NCBI RefSeq assembly: GCF_000006405.1 | Contig: NW_003210321.1 | Span: 68,523-132,522, forward strand | Reading direction: 5' to 3' | DNA length: 64,000 nt | DNA from: Perkinsus marinus ATCC 50983 | Lineage: Eukaryota > Perkinsozoa > Perkinsida > Perkinsidae | In this document: positions 22,388-33,995 of the stretch, piece after piece | Numbering within the stretch: position 1 is the first letter of the stretch | Layout of the letters: each line of letters starts with the position of its first letter | Translations under genes and position numbers: made by a program | The notes under the pieces: generated by a model | What the model was told of the DNA's origin: nothing | Databases searched by the model: none | Seen by the model: the letters and a program-made list of their open reading frames with translations, nothing else

Positions 22388-22523
22388 GTTTGCTCCATGA
22401 TGGGTTGCTAAACATGTTTCTGGAGCGAAGAGTGGGCTCGTGTTCTGATAATGATCGGGTCATAGTTTAAGGGAGGTATTGACCACTTTCAGAAAGAAGT
22501 CTCAACAATATCACTAGTATTAC

Positions 22524-22543
22524 GACCACTCGGCCAAACTGAC
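22524..22543 (-). pseudogene. tRNA-Leu 5' fragment
   Basis: About 20 bases identical to the 5' end of the tRNA-Leu genes downstream, with nothing of the rest. Confidence 0.6.
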
Positions 22544-22641
22544 TGTTTGTATTCGTGCTTTGACTATCGGGTAGTCTCACGGCTGTCCCGGTCTCCAAGT
22601 CTGGACAAGTTGAACGATCCCTCTCAAAGGTAAGTTCAGTA

Positions 22642-22723
22642 TGTCAGCTGTGGGGTTCGAACCCACGCGGATTTCTCCACCAGAACTTGAGTCTGGCGCC
22701 TTAGACCACTCGGCCAAACTGAC
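22642..22723 (-). tRNA. tRNA-Leu (CAA), copy 1
   Basis: The 82-nt tRNA shows GTGGTCTAAGGCG in the D-arm, anticodon loop ACTCAAG, a long variable arm and T-loop GGTTCGAACCC. The acceptor ends pair with one G-U. Confidence 0.9.
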
Positions 22724-22829
22724 TGGTTGCGTGAAACTTTTCACTATTGGGTAGACTCGGGGTTTTTAAACTATCTCGATCTCCAAGTCGGGACAAGTTG
22801 GACGGTCCCTCTCAAAGGTAAGTTTAGTA

Positions 22830-22911
22830 TGTCAGCTGTGGGGTTCGAACCCACGCGGATCTCTCCACCAGAACTTGAGTCTGGCGCCTTAGACCACTCG
22901 GCCAAACTGAC
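22830..22911 (-). tRNA. tRNA-Leu (CAA), copy 2
   Basis: Matches copy 1 except for one variable-arm base, 188 bp further on. The flanks are also duplicated. Confidence 0.9.
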
Positions 22912-23017
22912 TGCTTGTAGAAATCTTTGCACTATTGGGTAGTCTCAGGGTTTTTAAACTGTTTCGGTCTCCAAGTCGGGACGAGTTGGACGGTCCCTCC
23001 AAAGGGTAAGTTTAGTA

Positions 23018-23125
23018 TGCCAGTTGGGGGGTTCGAACCCACACGGATTTCTTCACCAGAACTTGAGTCGAACCCACGCGGATTTCTCCACTAAAGCTTG
23101 AGTCTGGTGCCTTAGACCCCTATGC
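23018..23125 (-). pseudogene. Rearranged tRNA-Leu pseudogene
   Basis: A third unit in which the T-arm to variable-arm segment occurs twice. The first half breaks off at the anticodon and a second T-arm copy follows, with base changes and no proper 5' acceptor. Confidence 0.75.
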
Positions 23126-23222
23126 GATTATGAGATTCGTTAACTAAGTGACCCTACGCGGCGTGGCTGACAGCCTCAATTGAATTCTCTATAGTTCATC
23201 AGCGTTTCCTACCACCATAATA

Positions 23223-23733
23223 ATGCTTGACATCGCCACCATACTTGGTGCCATCGGAGTTTCGGATGCTCTCTCTGAATGCAGAGAGAGCCCTGAGTAA
23301 GCTACGAAGGAGCTGGTCTTTCGGCTGATAGCCCTATTGTGAAGACAGGGTCATGGTCGCTATGATTGAACGTCTTTCAGATACCAAGCTCGTGGTAATA
23401 TCTTCAACTTAGATGCTGAAGAGGAATCGACCATCTCCCAGGAGGTTAAATATCACCAATGTAACCATGGCGGATTTTTGTACTCAGGACGCTTCCTGCG
23501 GCAGTTCATTGATGCCGGCTGCTATATCCAGCTCCAAAGGCTTCAAGAGAGTTCAAGATCTGTATGCTGAAATGGGAACTAGGGTGAGACTCTGAAACAT
23601 TCTTATAGGCATACCCGGATTGTGAGTCTCTTCAAATCAGGTTTCCAAGGCTTTCGAGGCTGTCCCTATGCCTGTGGTTGATCTGACGATGCCGATTGAG
23701 ATTGCCCAGGAGAAAGCCTCGAAGGGGAATTAA
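23223..23733 (+). CDS. Small protein, function unknown
   Basis: Four exons (23223-23296, 23381-23444, 23488-23583, 23641-23733) give 108 residues. It starts MLDIATILGAIGVSDALSEC and ends in a charged helix. No family is recognised. The third intron of 57 nt and the phases are consistent, but the 43-nt intron uses a GTTAAA donor. Confidence 0.5.
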
Positions 23734-23957
23734 TCGACATGAAGCAGCGTGGCGTTTTTTGTTGTCCTCTCCGGTTCCATAGCTGCAAACCCATGCTGGC
23801 AAAGGGGCGCTTTTGCCCATCCGTGTGTTGTTAATGACTGAATCGCTATTGGGTTTGTTCTGAATCGGGGACCATTCTATTGGTGGTATCTTCCCTCGAC
23901 TATGCCGATATCGTGCGGCGCTCGTTTTCCTCTCTGGCAGTGTTTATAGCTTAACTC

Positions 23958-25756
23958 ATGCCCAGCGCGACAGACTCAGCTATAAGTACTGGGGACCCTT
24001 CTCTATCAGCTGTGCATACTAGAGACTCATCGAGCTCATCGGCTATACTCGGATCGGAAAGGGCGACTAACGGCCCCAGACTATACTCACGATGGCGCGT
24101 CTCGAAGTCTTTCCGGGATATAGAATGTCCCTTTCCCGAGACTAACAGTGTCGATGGTAGGGACCTGCCAGAGTACACCATCATCACGCGGCCAGCACTC
24201 AGGCCCTTATGGCTGCGTATCCTATCAACTGCTCGGCACAGAACATAACACACAAGAACTCGCTATCTGCTTACACGGCCTCAATGGGTCGAAGATGCTG
24301 TATTCGGATCTAGCGCAGGTTCTCTCAAGGAGCCGAATGGTGAGTCGAGACTCGTCGCTCGGCCATTCGACCACCTGGTTCCAAGGTTCTAACCTATGAT
24401 ATGTATGGTCATGGCCTTTCCAACGCTCCCCCAGTAGCCCATTGTACAGGGGCTGGAAAATGCTGCTGCCAGCAGCGGGCCTCCTACGATTTGGACTTTT
24501 TTGTAGACCAGCTCTACTTCCTTATGGATCATTTGAAGCTCATTGACCGCGACTTGATTATAAGCCTGATTGGATTCAGCTTTGGAGGAGCAGTGGCCGT
24601 CAGCTTCGCCGATAAGTGAGTGTCACGGAAGAGATAGCCTATGCACACTCCATGTCCCTGTAGGAACCCAGAGTTATGTCAGAGGCTCGTCCTCCTGAGT
24701 CCAGCTGGGTTCATCCCCATTAAACCATTCAGTTATCAGCTGCTACATTGCTGCCCTTGCTGTATTATTCCGCTAGCTCAACACTGCGTGTGCTCATGTA
24801 TTTTCGCCCGCGACAAATTTGTGGCACAGCGAGCCTGTGCTATAGGAGACGAGCCTCGCACTGAGGTATGCACGGTTCATCATCGATGACGCACAAATGG
24901 TCATATTGTACTCGGTCGCAACGTTGTAGGCTGAGCTGGAGTGGCAAGAAATGTTCTGGCGTAGGGTAGTCTGGCAAACGCTAGTGAAGCGGGATGGCAT
25001 CTCAAGCAGTCTTGCGATACTGGTAGCTTCCATCGTTCCGGCACCCTCACCTCATTCGTTGCTTTCGTTCAGGACCGAGTCCCTTTCTTTGACATGACGG
25101 CCGAGTACTCCCGTGTAGGGGAGCATCCAAGACCCGTGCTGCTGGTCTGGGGGATCAATGATCAGGTCAACCCTATAGAAGTCGCTAGCACTGTAGGTTC
25201 GGAAACCTCCTGTTCTCTCGCCATGATTATGGCTTGCAGGTGAAGAGATTTTTCATTAATGTCTACCTTCTACGAATACAAAATGCCGCACACTTGACGT
25301 TGTGTGAGCAACCCATAGTTACTTGCTCGTCTATTCTCAGTTTTTTGAATGTAGTTGTCGACTTGCACTCATTGACTCACAAACATTGAGTGTCGCAGGT
25401 ACCAACTGATTTTCGATTTCAGCATGGCAACCAGGGAGTTTTACCACTGCAACAAGAGATGATGAACGACGCTGTCGGAGCGTCTAAGCCGCAGTCACCC
25501 GGTTCCGCGCTACGAGTCCAACTACCACACGCTCGAGACGTGTTCATTCCAGTGAGCACATCACAGCTCTCAGTTCCTGTAATGTCCGTGTGCTCAGCGC
25601 CATGAGGGTTCTACTCGCCATCCAGAATGTGCATTCGAGTGTGACATCGAAACCACCATCAACTGCGGTGATACGTCGATTGTGCATCAAGGCCTTGCAG
25701 AAGGGTCACCAATAGCATCAGTCAGTGATGGTCAACCACACAATGCCGAAATCTGA
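23958..25756 (+). CDS. Alpha/beta hydrolase (monoacylglycerol-lipase-like)
   Basis: Nine exons give 467 residues: 23958-24156, 24203-24339, 24386-24615, 24664-24865, 24930-25022, 25073-25192, 25240-25350, 25399-25551 and 25598-25756. The hydrolase core is clear: CLHGLNGS (oxyanion region), VLTYDMYGHGLSN, the nucleophile elbow GFSFGG, RLVLLSPAG, the acid in LLVWGINDQVNP, and the His in AAHLTLCEQP. Substrate is not evident, though lysophospholipid or acylglycerol hydrolysis is typical of the group. About 60 residues precede the fold and about 100 follow it, both Ser-rich and probably disordered. Introns are 46-64 nt. Confidence 0.8.
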
Positions 25757-26408
25757 TCCATCCTCCTGCGAAGACGATTCGATAGGGATCGCTTTCATAG
25801 CATTCAGAATCGCTCTTGATTATCGCAGTGTACAGTACTCGGTCATACCATTCCTAGAGGACACTTCGAGTGTCGTGTTAGGTATGTACAGTAGGTAGAT
25901 ACAATGTGTGCGGAAGATTATCCGTTCCGAACACACCTCGCGCTTAACTCTGGACCTATCAGTCCAAGAATCGAGCACAGGTTGGTGGAAGCTTTGAAAT
26001 GGGCGCCCATCGGCAACCACCCAAAAAGCACGACGCAGTTACGAAGATCACTAACATGTTTGTCTTGCTCAGTAAGGTTCGATAATGTTGGACACGAGTT
26101 TGATAATCCATCGGAGCTCGAGAGTTCACCCGAGTATGACGACTGACCACTAGCTGAACACAACGCAGTTGATACAGCAAATGACATACGCATTGCTCAG
26201 AATGTACATCCTTTACTTTGCTAACTGCACATCAACTTTCCCACGACTGCATTCGTGCATCCTTGAATATTGTGTGGAACAACCGCAGCGATGGACCAGA
26301 TCCGCAAGGCATGCTGGATGCTGCTGAGGATCAGCGTCACACGAAAGCGATCCCGGTTTGAGACTCGGACGTCGAATGTCTCAGATAGATGATCCCTACT
26401 CGAATGCC
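25757..26408. other. No confident gene
   Basis: Overlapping ORFs on both strands (for example 25904-26146 and 25918-26193) shadow one another and show no domain. Confidence 0.4.
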
Positions 26409-28073
26409 TCAGAGCTTGTCCAAACTGCCATCGGTGCGTCGCCGACTCGCTCTTCTACGTCTATTCTGTTTCTTCCTCGCCGGGTCACTTTTAGTCGCTC
26501 GAATACTCTCTCTCGAACAAGAAGTTTCAACGGACGCAGTGTGGGAACTAGAATCGATTCGCTTGCGAAACCAGGCTTCAACATCATCGTCCTGCACTCG
26601 TGAAGTACCCTTCACAGCCAGGCCGCTAGATCCGACTCGCGCCTCACGCAATTCCGGTACAAGTCGGCGACGTCTTTCCTCACATATCACGACGGCATCA
26701 TTCAAGAGTCTGCGTCCTAGCTTCGAAGCCCGATCGCCAGCTTGAATGCTAGAGAGGCAACCCCGGGCATACTCCAACCAGATATCAAAGTCGGGCCATT
26801 GTTTGTCGGATTTACGGCTCCACGGCTTGTCAGTGACGAAATGGATCGCTAGCGGCGTGATGCCTGAAAGGAATGCTTGCTCAGTTCTAAACCGTAACTC
26901 ATGATGCTGCAGTAAACACCTCTAGTCTGAGCATGCCAGTATCGACAACAGAATGCTTCCTCAAGATGTCTCCACTTATCCTGGAAATGGAGACTGAAGA
27001 GCCACTCGTCGGGACCAGCGTTGCATTTCGGATCACCGCACCTACGATCAATCAATGAGAGCGAATTCATTAAGCTCTATGACGGCACGTAGATAGAATA
27101 CCGAATCTCACAAGAAGCTCACGCGCTAGCTTCATAGCACCTCGAGGATCCGATAGCACAAGAGTGTGAAACGAGGGAATAGGATGCTCATCACTGGGAA
27201 CAGTCTGTGATCTTACTGGCCAACGCATAATCACACGAGGGTGAGCTGAGAGGCCCATTGAACCGCTATACTGATGCATGCATAGAACACAGATGAGGTA
27301 GCTTGAACTTGCCACAGCGGGAAGTATGGTGTGCACAGCACTCAATAAATCGCAGCTGTCATAGAAATGGTTAACGACCGAAGTTTTCCCCAGCGAAAAC
27401 TCTCAACTGAAGGTGAACATTCGCATCCCTCAGCTCACCTTCCAACGTATCCATCCTTTTGTGACTCCTTCTCAGCCACTCGATCGAGGCACTTTCGGAA
27501 ATGCTTGGCACCAGTGGGTAGTACCATGAGGCAACCCCGCATACCATATGATAACGCCAAGGCTCTCCTCAGGGATGCTGCGGGTACTTTATCACCAGTC
27601 TTGAGAGCCCGTAAGCGACCTTCTTTACCATCCAGCTTGTTCGCTTCGTCGCTACATATACCAGAAGGCGCTGGAGCAGTCAGCACCCGCGCGAAGAGAT
27701 CATCAACCACCAAAACGTCAGCGTCGACAAAGACCACTTTTTGATAGCCTAATTTATACAGATTGAACACATGCAGTTTGGTAAGGCAAGAATCGATCCA
27801 AGAATCGTAGTGGCCTCCATAGCGCTTCCACCGCTTACCCATGGGCTCAGCCAGGATGGGGTCGACCTGAACTACATTGTCGAACACACATCGAAGTGCT
27901 TCGACATCGGCCATGCTGCGGTCCACAATACAAACCAAGTGGAACGGTACAGCGCTCTTAGAACAGTGTCGCCGAACGGAATGAGCCATGACCATAGCGC
28001 CTGCTATATAGGAAACGTCACCCATGACCAGTGTAGCTACGCATACATCTGGGTGTGGCGGGGGATCGGACAT
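26409..28073 (-). CDS. Family-8 glycosyltransferase (glycogenin-like)
   Basis: Three exons on the minus strand (28073-27439, 27041-26920, 26863-26409) give 403 residues. The GT8 landmarks are present: an N-terminal strand VCVATLVMGDVSYIAGAMVM, KLHVFNLYKLGYQKVVFVDA with the metal-binding Asp-Ala-Asp, the GPDEWLFSLHF motif, and C-terminal IHFVTDKPWSRK. Members transfer a hexose from a nucleotide sugar, as glycogenin does in priming glucan synthesis. The acceptor here is unknown. The C-terminal 70 residues are Arg/Ser-rich and basic. The 397-nt second gap is long for this window but restores the frame. There is no signal peptide, so a cytosolic enzyme is likely. Confidence 0.8.
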
Positions 28074-29189
28074 AGAGGAATGCTATCCCCGACGCAATGG
28101 AGACCGATGTTCAGATAACGCAGCGTCATAAAGCATATTGAGACGGAGTTCATCACGGGTCATGCGGCAGCATCCAAGTAGTTTACAACGCATCCCTCAC
28201 CAGTTCCACGACAGTCATCATCTCCCGCTAGTTACTTCGGTCTACGGACCCTTTCGTTCCCACTCGGTCACGCGGAGAGTCTTCATCAGTTCCCACCGCC
28301 CAACGATAAGCGCGATTACGATACCGCGCCTAAAGCCAATACTAGGAGAGGGGACCGCGTTAGCCCACCATAATATCCTCAGCATGCGTATCAGTCGGCT
28401 CGATAATTCTATCGACGACGGCCTTCTTTGCAGCCATTGAAGTGTCCACCTCAGGCTGATAGGGAATTTGGAACGTATAGGACAGGGCGACTGGCAACTG
28501 AGTTACAGTCAGTCAACCGCTGTGTATCATATAGCACTCCAACTCGGGTCGGACCTACTCGGGTGAGAGGACTTGGATCCCAAGGAGGGTGAGTGTGCGC
28601 CTCAGGTTTAAATAGATCCGACTTGGTCTGAGCGTGGCCAGGATACTGAGATGAACTGTGGGCGATGGCTTTCCCTGTTGCCTCCACCGGTCGTGACAAT
28701 GGAGGCGCCTATCATGATGCGCATCAAGGAGGGACTTAGAGTCCCCATTAGTTCCACCTCTGCCGATACTCTATAGAGCGGCTTTCTCTTGGCACGAGGT
28801 CTCCGCTTACATCGAGAACCTGGATCAACGAACATGTTGCTAGCAGCATCATAGAGTACATCAAATGGAAAGTACCCTCAGCTCGCCGCGATGCTCTCGC
28901 CGCATACGGGCTCTTCATATGCCCCGACCCTACTACAGTCGCATCGATCAAAAAGTAGCTGTTTCTCACTTCACACCTTGTTTCTTCGGCAAAGCTTCGT
29001 GACTGATCTTTCGCTTTCCTTTTGTCTTGGATTGCCGCTTGACCCTCTCCTTCTCTGGCGGTCTGGGACTCCGCAGTGCTCCCAATCGCTGCTGGAGTCC
29101 GCTCCTATCACGGGTGACATCTGAGGTTGTCACTCACGGAACAATGTAGTCCGCAAGCCCACCCGGGAGGATTTTGTCTCTTCCCCTCT
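28074..29189 (+). other. Unresolved coding segment ending near 28956
   Basis: Two blocks read like protein: 28455-28588 (an Arg/Thr-rich frame) and a frame ending at 28956 with WINEHVASSIIEYIKWKV. The second is faintly U-box-like (SPLTSRTW). No splice model connects them with matching phase. After 28956 nothing is seen up to the repeat array. Confidence 0.3.
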
Positions 29190-32100
29190 GCGCCCATGAA
29201 TCGCCGGAGGGGTGACGAAGGCTTTCTGCAGACATGAACGGCGTGGCCGTACCCTCAATGTGGCGCAAACCGATAGATGACGAAGCTCTTCCGTCCGCCA
29301 TATCTAGTAAGAATTCGCCGGCACACGGATGAGAAAGATTCTCAGAACATTACCCCGCATGGCAGAGACATCGCGTACGTTGCTAGAGGAGTGATCCGCA
29401 CCTCCTATAAGCATGAACGATGTGGCCGTATCCTCCCTGGAGCTCTTCAGTAGAGCTCGTTCATCCGTTCCAACTAATCGAAGTTCGTCTGAACTTGTAT
29501 CACAAAGGGTCCCAGGAGATTACCCTCCGCGACAGAGACCGCACGTAGATTGCCAGAGGCATGGTCCGCCCCTTCTGAACGCATGAGCGATGCAGCCGTA
29601 TCTCCGACGGAGTGCACGCCAGTAGATAACGGAGGTCTCCCATCCGCTACAACTAGCAGAAATCCGTTGGAGCAAGTATTGGAGATTCTCAGAACATTAC
29701 CCCGCACTGCAGACATATCGTCATATGCATGATCAACACCTTCTGTAGGCATGAACCGTGCGGATATATCGTCGATGGAGCGTTCGTCAAGCGGGAGCGG
29801 AGGTCGTTTATCCGTTTCAACTAGCCAGAGTTCGTCGGATCGCGTATCGAAAGGATTCTCAGAACATTACCCTCCCCGACTGGGACCTCCGGTAGATCAC
29901 CAGAGGGACGATTCGCACCTGCTGTCGACAAGTACGGTGCAGTCATATCTTCACTGGAGCGCATGCCAGTCGATAACACAGCTCTTTCATCCGTTCCAGC
30001 TAACAAAAAATGCGTCAGGATGTGTGTCGAAAGGATCCTCAGAACATTACCCACAAGAGCGGAGACCTCCAGTGGATCACCAGAGGGATGACTCGCATCT
30101 TTTGTAGACGTGAACAAGGTGGCTGTATCTTCACTGTAGCGCACGGCAGGCGACACCGGAGCTCTTCCATCGGTTCCAACTAGCCAAGATTAATCGGAGT
30201 ACATTCACTAAAGCTTCAAAAAATCACCCCGCATGGAAGAGATCTCGCGTAGATCATCAGAGGCATGATCCGCACCTTCTGAAGGCATGAACGGTGTGGC
30301 CGTATCTTCGCCGATGGATAACGGATCCCTCCCATCCGCTCCAGCTAGCGATGATTCGTCAGCTCGCGCATCTAATAGATCCTTCCAATGTTCCCCTCCG
30401 CAGCAGAGACCTTACGCTGAACGTTGGAGGTATGATCTGCATCTTCCATAGGCGTGAAAGTTGAGGCTGGATCCTCACTGGAGCGCACGGCAAGCGATGA
30501 CGGAGTTCTTCCGTCCGTTCCAACTAGTTAAAACTCGTGAGAACGCGCATCGGATAGTCCCAAGACATCACCCTCCACGATCGGGACCTCATGTAGATCG
30601 CCAGAGGCATTATCCGCACCTTCTGTGTGCACGAACGGTGCGGTGGCATCGTCAAAAGAGCGCACGCCGGTCGATAGCTGAACTCTTCCATCCGTTCCAA
30701 CTGGCAAAAATCGTCGAAATGTGCATCGGAAGGAGCTACAGAATGTACATTCCACGGCGGAGCTCTCGCATAGCTCGCTACGAACATGATTCGTACCATC
30801 TATAGGCATCAACGGGGCCACCGCATCATCACTGGTGCACACATCAGCCAGTGCCGGAGCTCTGCCATCCGTTCTGACTGTTAGGAAGGTGTTGGGACGG
30901 ATGTCGAAAAAGCCCAAGAGCATACATTCTTCGGCAGAGGCCTCACGCAGATCATCAGAGACATCCGCGCCCTCTGTAGGCATGAACAGTGCGGTCCTTT
31001 CCTCAATGGAGAGGACGTCAGTGGATAGTGTATCTCTTACATCTGCTTCAGCTAGCAAGGAGTCGTCACCACGCGTACCTGACAGGCCTTCGGGACATTC
31101 CCCTCTAGAGTAGAGACCTCACGGAAATCACTAGGGGAATGGTCTGCATCTTCTAAAGAGGTGAGCGATGTGGCCATGCCTTCACTAGAGCGCCCGCCGA
31201 GCGACAAGGCAGCTCTTTCATCCGATCCAACTAGCCGAAACCAGTCAGGACGCGTATCATCAGGAGCCTCAGAACATTACCCTCCGCGACGGGGATCTCA
31301 GGTAGATTTTCGAAAGCAGGGTCCGGACCTGCTGAAGGCATGAAAGGTGGAGCCGCATCGTCGATAGAGCGCATGCTGGTCGATAACGGAGCTCTTCCAT
31401 TCGTTCTAACTGGTAGAGAGCCGTTCGGACGCGTATCGAAAGAAGCCTCAGAACATTACATTCTTGGGCAGAGACCTCACGCAGGTCACCAGAAGGGTAA
31501 TCTAAATCTTCCGTGGTCATGAACGGTGCGGCCGTATCGTCACTGGAGCGCACACCTGTCAGTAACAGAGCCTTCCCATCCATTCCCATTAGCGAAGAGT
31601 CGTTGGGATGCGTATCCAAAGAAGCGTAAGAACAATACCTTCTCCCGCAGCGATCTCACGCAGATCGCCTAGAGTATGGTCCGCGCCTTCCGTGGGCATG
31701 AACGGTGCAGCCACATCTTCAACGGAGGGGAAACCAATAGACAAGGGAACTCTTCCATCCGCTCCAGCTGGCAATAATCCGTGAGGACGCGAACCAAAAA
31801 GATCCTCACGGCATTACTCTCCACAACAGACGCCTCACGGGGGTCGTCAAAGGGATTATCTGCATCTTCAACCGACGTGAACGAGGTAGCCGAATCTCCA
31901 CTGGAGCGCACGCCAGGTAATAACGGAGCTCCTCCATTCGATCCAACTAGCCAAGATTCGCCAGAATACGTATCGGCAAGAGTCTTAGAACCTTACTCTC
32001 CACAACTGAAACCCCACGTAGATTGTCGAAGGCATGATCCAAACCTTCTGAAGACATGAATGGCGGAGCCGCATCGTCAGTACAGCGCACACCGGGCGGT

Positions 32101-32600
32101 AACGAAGCTCTTCCACCCGATCCAGCTAGCAAAAATTCGTCAGAACGCGTATCGAAAGGAGCTTCTAACCATACGTTGCACGGCAGGGACATCATACAGA
32201 TCGCCAGAGGCATGGCCCACACCTTCTGTAGGAATGAACGGTGTGGCCGTATCGCCAATGGAGCGCGAGTCAATAGCTAACGGAGCTCTTCCATCCGTTC
32301 CAACTAGCAATAATTCGTTGGGACGGGTATCGAAAAGAGTCTCATTACCCTCCACAACAGCGACGGTATCTCCAATGGGGCGCACGCTGATATTCGACGG
32401 AGGTCGTCGTTCCTCTCCAACTAACAATGATTTGCATGTCGAAAAGAGCCTCAGACTTACCATTCCTGGCAGGGAGTTCATGTAGTCTCCCAGAGGAATG
32501 ATCTGCATCGTGGATAGCAGTGGACGCTGCGACCATAGCTCCACTAGAGCTCGAGCCATTCGATGATGGAGCTCCTCTATCCGGGCCAACTACCGAAAAT
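29190..32600 (-). repeat. Degenerate tandem array, about 20 units of 168-182 bp
   Basis: A landmark resembling CATGAACGGTGYGGCCGTATC recurs near 29234, 29413, 29582, 29750, 29928, 30110, 30287, 30455, 30630, 30808, 30981, 31161, 31339, 31519, 31698, 31878, 32056 and 32234, with two decayed units after that. On the minus strand each unit encodes about 59 residues of the type GTDGRAPLSTGVRS plus EGADHASGDLREVS. Individual frames run through two or three units (for example 31058-30528, 176 codons) before a shift or stop. Confidence 0.85.
30528..31058 (-). CDS. Longest open stretch of the 59-residue repeat protein
   Basis: A 176-codon frame covers three consecutive repeat units with acidic, Ser/Thr/Gly/Asp-rich composition. 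It may be one exon of a large repetitive protein, or a relic. Neighbouring units are open in different frames, so an intact gene would need introns or corrections that cannot be verified here. Confidence 0.3.
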   Translation of the reverse strand: MLAEADVRDTLSTDVLSIEERTALFMPTEGADVSDDLREASAEECMLLGFFDIRPNTFLTVRTDGRAPALADVCTSDDAVAPLMPIDGTNHVRSELCESSAVECTFCSSFRCTFRRFLPVGTDGRVQLSTGVRSFDDATAPFVHTEGADNASGDLHEVPIVEGDVLGLSDARSHEF

Positions 32601-33206
32601 TCACCAGGATGCATTCCGGAAAGAGACCGGAAAGAGACCCAAATCGTTACTCTCCGCGGCCTCGGCACTTCCCTTCGTAACAGATTCTTGCCCATCGGTT
32701 GATGATACGGTAACATCCATCTCGACGAGCGAGAGTAAGCCACTATACAACTCTCTCGTCTACCTTAGGCTTCCCTCCTCTAGCAGCAAGCTCACGTAAG
32801 CGAGGTTCAAGCATAGCGAAGACCGAATCCAGGGCTTGGCGGTACTTGTTCACCCTGAAGCCAAGAGTCAAGACGCTTGACAGTCAGACAAGTGCCCGAA
32901 TCAGCCTAGGGCTGTGATAGCCGTGCTAATGTGGTATCCTCCCATTCTGCACTCACGTCCACTGTAAAGACTCTTTACTCAGCATCCACATGAGTACGTC
33001 GTCTGCATGACTATCTGTGTGCTGGAAACCATCTCTGAGAGGCTCGCAATAATATCAATGTCGCACTGGGACGGACGAATGGGGCCACTATGCCCGAGGA
33101 TGAGGAATCCACATACACTAGTGACGACAGAAATTTGGCCCGTAGGTTAACATGAGTCCATCATATTTGCGAATAAGGAATTAGGTTCATCTACCCGTGC
33201 TTCAGC
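32600..33206. other. No confident gene between two arrays
   Basis: Short frames only. This stretch separates the degenerate ~175-bp array from the regular 53-bp array. Confidence 0.4.
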
Positions 33207-33990
33207 GGGCATATCGGCCCCATTTGCCAGATAGATTTCTGAATGATATACTCTGTAGTGGGCATACCGGCCCCATTTGCCAGATAGATTTCTGAATGAT
33301 ATACTCTGTAGTGGGCATATCGGCCCCATTTGCCTGATATACTTCTGAGTGATATACTCTGTAGTGGGCATATCGGCCCCATTTGCCTGATATACTTCTG
33401 AGTGATATACTCTGTAGTGGGCATATCGGCCCCATTTGCCTGATATATTTCTGAATGATATACTCTGTAGTGGGCATATCGGCCCCATTTGCCTGATATA
33501 TTTCTGAATGATATACTCTGTAGTGGGCATATCGGCCCCACTTGCCAGATAGATTTCTGAATGATATACTCTATAGTGAGCATATCGGCCCCACTTGCCA
33601 GATAGATTTCTGAATGATATACTCTATAGTGAGCATATCGGCCCCACTTGCCAGATAGATTTCTGAATGATATACTCTATAGTGGGCATATCGGCCCCAC
33701 TTGCCGGATAGATTTCTGAATGATATACTCTACAGTGGGCATATCGGCCCCACTTGCCAGATAGATTTCTGAGTGGTATACTCTGTAGTGGGCATACCGG
33801 CCCCACTTGCCAGATAGACTTCTGAATGGTATACTCTGTAGTGGGCATACCGGCCCCATTTGCCAGATAGATTTCTGACTGATATACTCTGTAGGGGGCA
33901 TATCGGCCCCATTTGCCAGATATATTTCTGACTGATATACTCTGTAGTGGGCATATCGGCCCCATTTGCTAAATAGACTCCTTTATCATT
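33207..33990. repeat. Minisatellite: 15 units of exactly 53 bp
   Basis: The GGGCATAYCGGCCCC core recurs from 33207 to 33949 at a strict 53-bp spacing, without indels over fifteen units; only base substitutions vary. Because 53 is not a multiple of three, every minus-strand frame cycles through the same peptides and stays open, so the minus-strand ORFs here are not evidence of genes. Confidence 0.95.
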
Positions 33991-33995
33991 AATAC

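Noticed and set aside
33147-33990. Several minus-strand ORFs of 74-130 codons in the 53-bp array
   Set aside because: With a 53-bp period every frame cycles through the same peptides, so they are products of the repeat and not genes.
33207-33990. CRISPR array
   Set aside because: The whole 53-bp unit repeats with no unique spacers, and the genome is eukaryotic.
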